Shown here: piece by piece, positions 32,305-34,457 of the stretch
Position numbering within the stretch: the first letter of the stretch is position 1
Layout: each line of letters begins with the position of its first letter
Assembly: GCA_024401225.1 (NCBI GenBank)
Contig: JAKSLM010000031.1
Location: 1-34,457, forward strand
DNA length: 34,457 bases
From: Bacteroidaceae bacterium
GTDB taxonomy: Bacteria > Bacteroidota > Bacteroidia > Bacteroidales > Bacteroidaceae
Direction of reading: 5' to 3'
The notes under the pieces: model-generated
What the model was told of the DNA's origin: nothing
Database searches by the model: none
What the model saw: the letters and a program-made list of their open reading frames with translations, nothing else
Translations under genes and position numbers: made by a program

Positions 32305-32308
32305 GTTA

Positions 32309-32316
32309 CAAATATA
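32309..32316 (-). promoter_or_regulatory. -7 element abutting the ltaE start
   Basis: TATATTTG on the minus strand, exact match to TAnnTTTG. Its distance to the ATG predicts a transcript that starts at or next to the start codon. No TTG is found at the -33 position, so it may be a chance match in AT-rich DNA. Confidence 0.4.
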
Positions 32317-32554
32317 CTATATTTATTTTATATTTATTAGTTGATGTGAGAATTATTGTGGTCAATCGGTCTTTTTCACCCACTTATAGAACAATTTGTT
32401 TCAAAATCACATCCTCACTTGCCATTCCGTTATTTGCACAATTAAACATAATGCCCATTAAACATCATTTCCGATTCATTTGAAACATAAAGTGCTTTTC
32501 ATAAAAAAACGTAAGATTTCGCGTACATAGTTTCTTCGTACGAATAAAAAATCG
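32317..32554. other. divergent intergenic region ltaE / thioesterase
   Basis: About 240 AT-rich bases with no coding frame, long repeat or hairpin seen; together with the two flanking -7 elements it makes up the ~310-base gap. Confidence 0.5.
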
Positions 32555-32562
32555 TACCTTTG
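32555..32562 (+). promoter_or_regulatory. -7 element for the thioesterase
   Basis: TACCTTTG, exact match to TAnnTTTG, giving a leader of about 45 bases; no clear TTG at -33. Confidence 0.55.
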
Positions 32563-32613
32563 CCCTCAACTTAACAAACCATCGTATTACAATCATACAG
32601 CAATAGAATCATT

Positions 32614-33024
32614 ATGACATACAAGCACAAGGTTCAATATTACGAAACCGACAAACAAGGTGTTACACACCATTCAAACTATATACGCATCATGGAAGAA
32701 ACACGAGTTGATGCCATGGAGCGTATGGGATTTGGGTATGAACGTATGGAGGAAGTTGGCGTCTTCTCGCCTGTGATGAGTGTCACTTGCGACTACAAGC
32801 GTCCTACCACATTCCCAGACATCATCGAAGTTGAGATCTCGGTGGCAGAGCTGAGCAAGTTGAAAACCAAGTTCTCCTATCGCATGACTTGCAATGACAA
32901 GGTCGTCTGCCTTGGCACTTCGCAGCATTGCTTCCTCGATCGCAATGGCCGCCCTGTCGCTATTGAGGACTATTTCCCCGAGTTCTACGAATGGCTATTG
33001 AAACTCTACAACAGCAATAAGTGA
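32614..33024 (+). CDS. acyl-CoA thioesterase, hotdog fold (YbgC/4HBT family)
   Basis: 136 aa, the usual length. The catalytic segment YYETDKQGVTHHSNYIR places Asp13 at the position of the catalytic Asp of YbgC/4-hydroxybenzoyl-CoA thioesterases, with His19/His20 and Asn22 after it. Strand VEISVAELSKLKTKFSYRM and ending TSQHCFLDRNGRPVAI are also typical. It hydrolyses acyl-CoA thioesters in the cytoplasm; the chain length is unknown. It is a single gene with its own -7 element, and it is the last ordinary chromosomal gene before the hairpin region at 33092. Confidence 0.93.
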   Translation: MTYKHKVQYYETDKQGVTHHSNYIRIMEETRVDAMERMGFGYERMEEVGVFSPVMSVTCDYKRPTTFPDIIEVEISVAELSKLKTKFSYRMTCNDKVVCLGTSQHCFLDRNGRPVAIEDYFPEFYEWLLKLYNSNK

Positions 33025-33091
33025 ATCGTTACGTTCTTCGGAATAATCATTTCCGTCAAAAGAAAAGCAACGGTTCACTATAAGAAATGCC

Positions 33092-33157
33092 AAATAAGAT
33101 AGTATATGTTATCGCACAACATATACTATCTTATTTTGTAACATATACTATCCTATT
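33092..33157. repeat. perfect 19-bp inverted repeat plus a third arm copy
   Basis: Left arm 33092-33110, loop ATCGCAC, right arm 33118-33136: a perfect 19-bp palindrome built on AGATAGTATATGTT. The right arm is then repeated at 33140-33157 with one mismatch. There is no T-run directly after it, so a plain terminator is not the obvious reading. Three like sites at 22-26-base steps upstream of a promoter (33184) could be operator sites or recombinase/initiator-binding sites at an element boundary. Confidence 0.85.
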
Positions 33158-33183
33158 ACCTTCTTCGACTAAGAAAACATCGT

Positions 33184-33191
33184 TATCTTTG
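33184..33191 (+). promoter_or_regulatory. -7 element for the VirE-like gene
   Basis: TATCTTTG, exact match. The transcript would have a long (about 230-base) leader that includes the second hairpin at 33301-33356. No clear TTG at -33. Confidence 0.5.
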
Positions 33192-33300
33192 CATTACATG
33201 CGAAAAAATCATTTTCAATATACATTAAATACATGGTATGCATAATCATTTGTATTCCAACAACTACACTATGTATATAAGTATGTACATAGGCATTTTG

Positions 33301-33356
33301 CTATATACACGAAACTACATGCCATTGTTTGGTGCCATGTAGTTTTGTGTATATAG
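33301..33356. repeat. 23-bp inverted repeat in the VirE-like leader
   Basis: Arms 33301-33323 and 33334-33356 (core AAACTACATG and its complement) pair over 23 bases with two mismatches around a 10-base loop. It lies in the predicted leader, 70 bases before the start codon. It is not followed by a T-run. Confidence 0.85.
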
Positions 33357-33426
33357 ATATTTTACAAACTACATCACGATAAAGAACATATACTCCAACT
33401 ACGCTGACGGCATCCCGCTCAGAAAC

Positions 33427-34457
33427 ATGATGTCAAAGCATCAGATTGTGGCATTCAAGTTGCGCGAGTTCCTGAACCGCAGGTACGATATACGTTTCAA
33501 CGAAGTGCAGCAGATGACGGAATTCAGACCTCGCCAGAGCCTGTGCTTCATGTATCGCGAACTCGATCGCCGCGAACTGAACACCATCCACCACGAAGCA
33601 TGCATGGAGGGCATCGAACCTACATTCGGCGAGGTGGACGAACTGATACATTCCACCTTTGTAAAGAAGTACAACCCTATCGACGAATACATGGGCAACT
33701 TGCCTGCATGGGACGGCGTGGACCGCATCGGTGCACTTGCCGACATGGTACCGACCGACAATCCATACTGGAAGCGCCTCTTCACTCAGTGGTTCCTCTC
33801 CATGGTTGCTCACTGGATGAATAGCGACAAGGTGCATGCCAATGCAACGGCACCTATACTCATCGGCGCACAGGGATACAGGAAGAGCACCTTCTGCCGC
33901 CTTATCCTTCCGCCCGAGCTGCAGGGATTCTTCACGGACAGCATCGACTTCACATCCGCCAAGGATGCACAGCGTTGCCTGTCGCGCTTCCTGCTCGTGA
34001 ACATTGATGAGTTCGATCAGTTGAGCGAGAGGCAGTTTGCCTTCGTGAAGCATCTCTTCCAGAAGCCAGAGACCAACATACGAAGGATGTACAGCGAGAC
34101 CATCGGTTCGCAGAGGCGCTATGCAAGCTTCATCGGAACGAGCAACATGCAGGAAGTGCTTCGCGACCCTACCGGCAGCCGCCGCTACATCTGCGTGGAG
34201 GTCACCGCGTCTATCAACACCGAGACGCCAATCAACTACAGCCAGCTCTATGCACAGGCAAGGACTCTCATCCTCAAGGGTACCCGCTACTGGATCGACG
34301 ATGAGGACGAGGCATTGATACGCATATCAAACAAAGACTTCGAAGAGGAGTCGCCTCTGGAGCAACTGCTACTCACATCGTTCATGCGCCCAATCAAGGC
34401 CAGCGAAGGACGTTGGATGAGTCCAACCGAGATACTTCAAGTTCTCATGAAGCAACC
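33427..34457 (+). CDS. VirE/VapE-type (DUF3874-like) P-loop NTPase, 3' end beyond window
   Basis: 343 codons are visible with no stop. The product matches virulence-associated E family proteins of Bacteroidetes mobile elements: RYDIRFNEVQQMTEFRPR, then YNPIDEYMGNLPAWDGVDRI (82-101), Walker A GAQGYRKST (147-155, Lys153), Walker B LLVNIDEF (190-197, Asp194-Glu195) and IGTSNMQEVLRDPTGSRRY (236-254) with the arginine pair. This is a helicase/primase-associated SF3-like ATPase used in replication of integrative elements and phages. Full-length relatives carry an N-terminal VirE_N/primase-like part, which is missing here; in-frame codons before the ATG (33343-33426, including NYADGIPLRN) look family-like but lack a start. 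Start is the first of two tandem ATGs. Confidence 0.85.
   Translation, partial: MMSKHQIVAFKLREFLNRRYDIRFNEVQQMTEFRPRQSLCFMYRELDRRELNTIHHEACMEGIEPTFGEVDELIHSTFVKKYNPIDEYMGNLPAWDGVDRIGALADMVPTDNPYWKRLFTQWFLSMVAHWMNSDKVHANATAPILIGAQGYRKSTFCRLILPPELQGFFTDSIDFTSAKDAQRCLSRFLLVNIDEFDQLSERQFAFVKHLFQKPETNIRRMYSETIGSQRRYASFIGTSNMQEVLRDPTGSRRYICVEVTASINTETPINYSQLYAQARTLILKGTRYWIDDEDEALIRISNKDFEEESPLEQLLLTSFMRPIKASEGRWMSPTEILQVLMKQ

Overview
The window looks like chromosome of a gut or rumen Bacteroidales bacterium, most likely Prevotellaceae (Prevotella/Segatella-like). Support: many upstream regions carry the Bacteroidetes -7 element TAnnTTTG, often with a TTG about 20 bases upstream; Shine-Dalgarno sequences are mostly absent; signal peptides end in ...AQ; and there are many secreted plant-polysaccharide enzymes. 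No rRNA, tRNA or CRISPR array was seen.

Layout. 1-1,081: an unresolved left edge with a pair of direct repeats, then a promoter, a 37-codon gene and a membrane protein with a (Tyr-Asp-x-x-Gly)8 tail, closed by a terminator. 1,138-4,088 (minus): CE1-type esterase, alpha/beta hydrolase, a nitroreductase remnant and a secreted SGNH hydrolase. 4,383-4,964: 3-methyladenine DNA glycosylase I (tag). 5,021-5,222: a promoter-bearing microORF divergent from the next unit. 5,258-10,296 (plus): a tight four-gene unit of MFS exporter, SDR, GH97 glycosidase and BASS-type symporter. 10,270-11,179 (minus): a secreted six-repeat protein and a Nudix hydrolase. 11,698-15,388 (minus): GH51 arabinofuranosidase and a histidine kinase, with a strong terminator between them. 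15,732-17,227: pdxS and pdxT (vitamin B6). 17,388-19,528: GH8 exo-oligoxylanase and a KduD-like SDR. 19,625-22,368 (minus): a small Spy-like secreted protein and a large (alpha/alpha)6-type glycosidase. 22,500-25,356 (plus): SGNH esterase and a fasciclin-domain lipoprotein. 25,620-30,527 (minus): Gfo/Idh/MocA oxidoreductase, YqhD-like alcohol dehydrogenase, GH3 glycosidase and a 96-aa unknown. 30,741-32,304 (minus): threonine aldolase and free-Met-(R)-sulfoxide reductase. 32,614-33,024: hotdog thioesterase. 33,092-34,457: two large hairpins leading into a VirE/VapE-type NTPase that runs off the right edge, probably the start of a mobile element.

How the genes fit together. The carbohydrate genes (CE1, SGNH x2, GH51, GH8, GH3, GH97, six-hairpin GH) suit stepwise breakdown of arabinoxylan and related oligosaccharides: side-chain removal by esterases and arabinofuranosidase, trimming of xylo-oligosaccharides by GH8 and GH3, and alpha-linked sugars by GH97. 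No SusC/SusD pair is present, so this is a dispersed set and not a classical polysaccharide utilisation locus.

The most unusual signals are: an apparent one-base deletion that removes the signal peptide of the GH3 enzyme; the hairpin-rich leader of the VirE-like gene at a likely element boundary; a 12-copy 8-bp degenerate tandem repeat upstream of the oxidoreductase operon; two proteins with perfectly periodic short repeats; and a microORF with its own near-consensus promoter. I found no convincing new multi-gene system; the right-edge element and the left edge are cut by the window.
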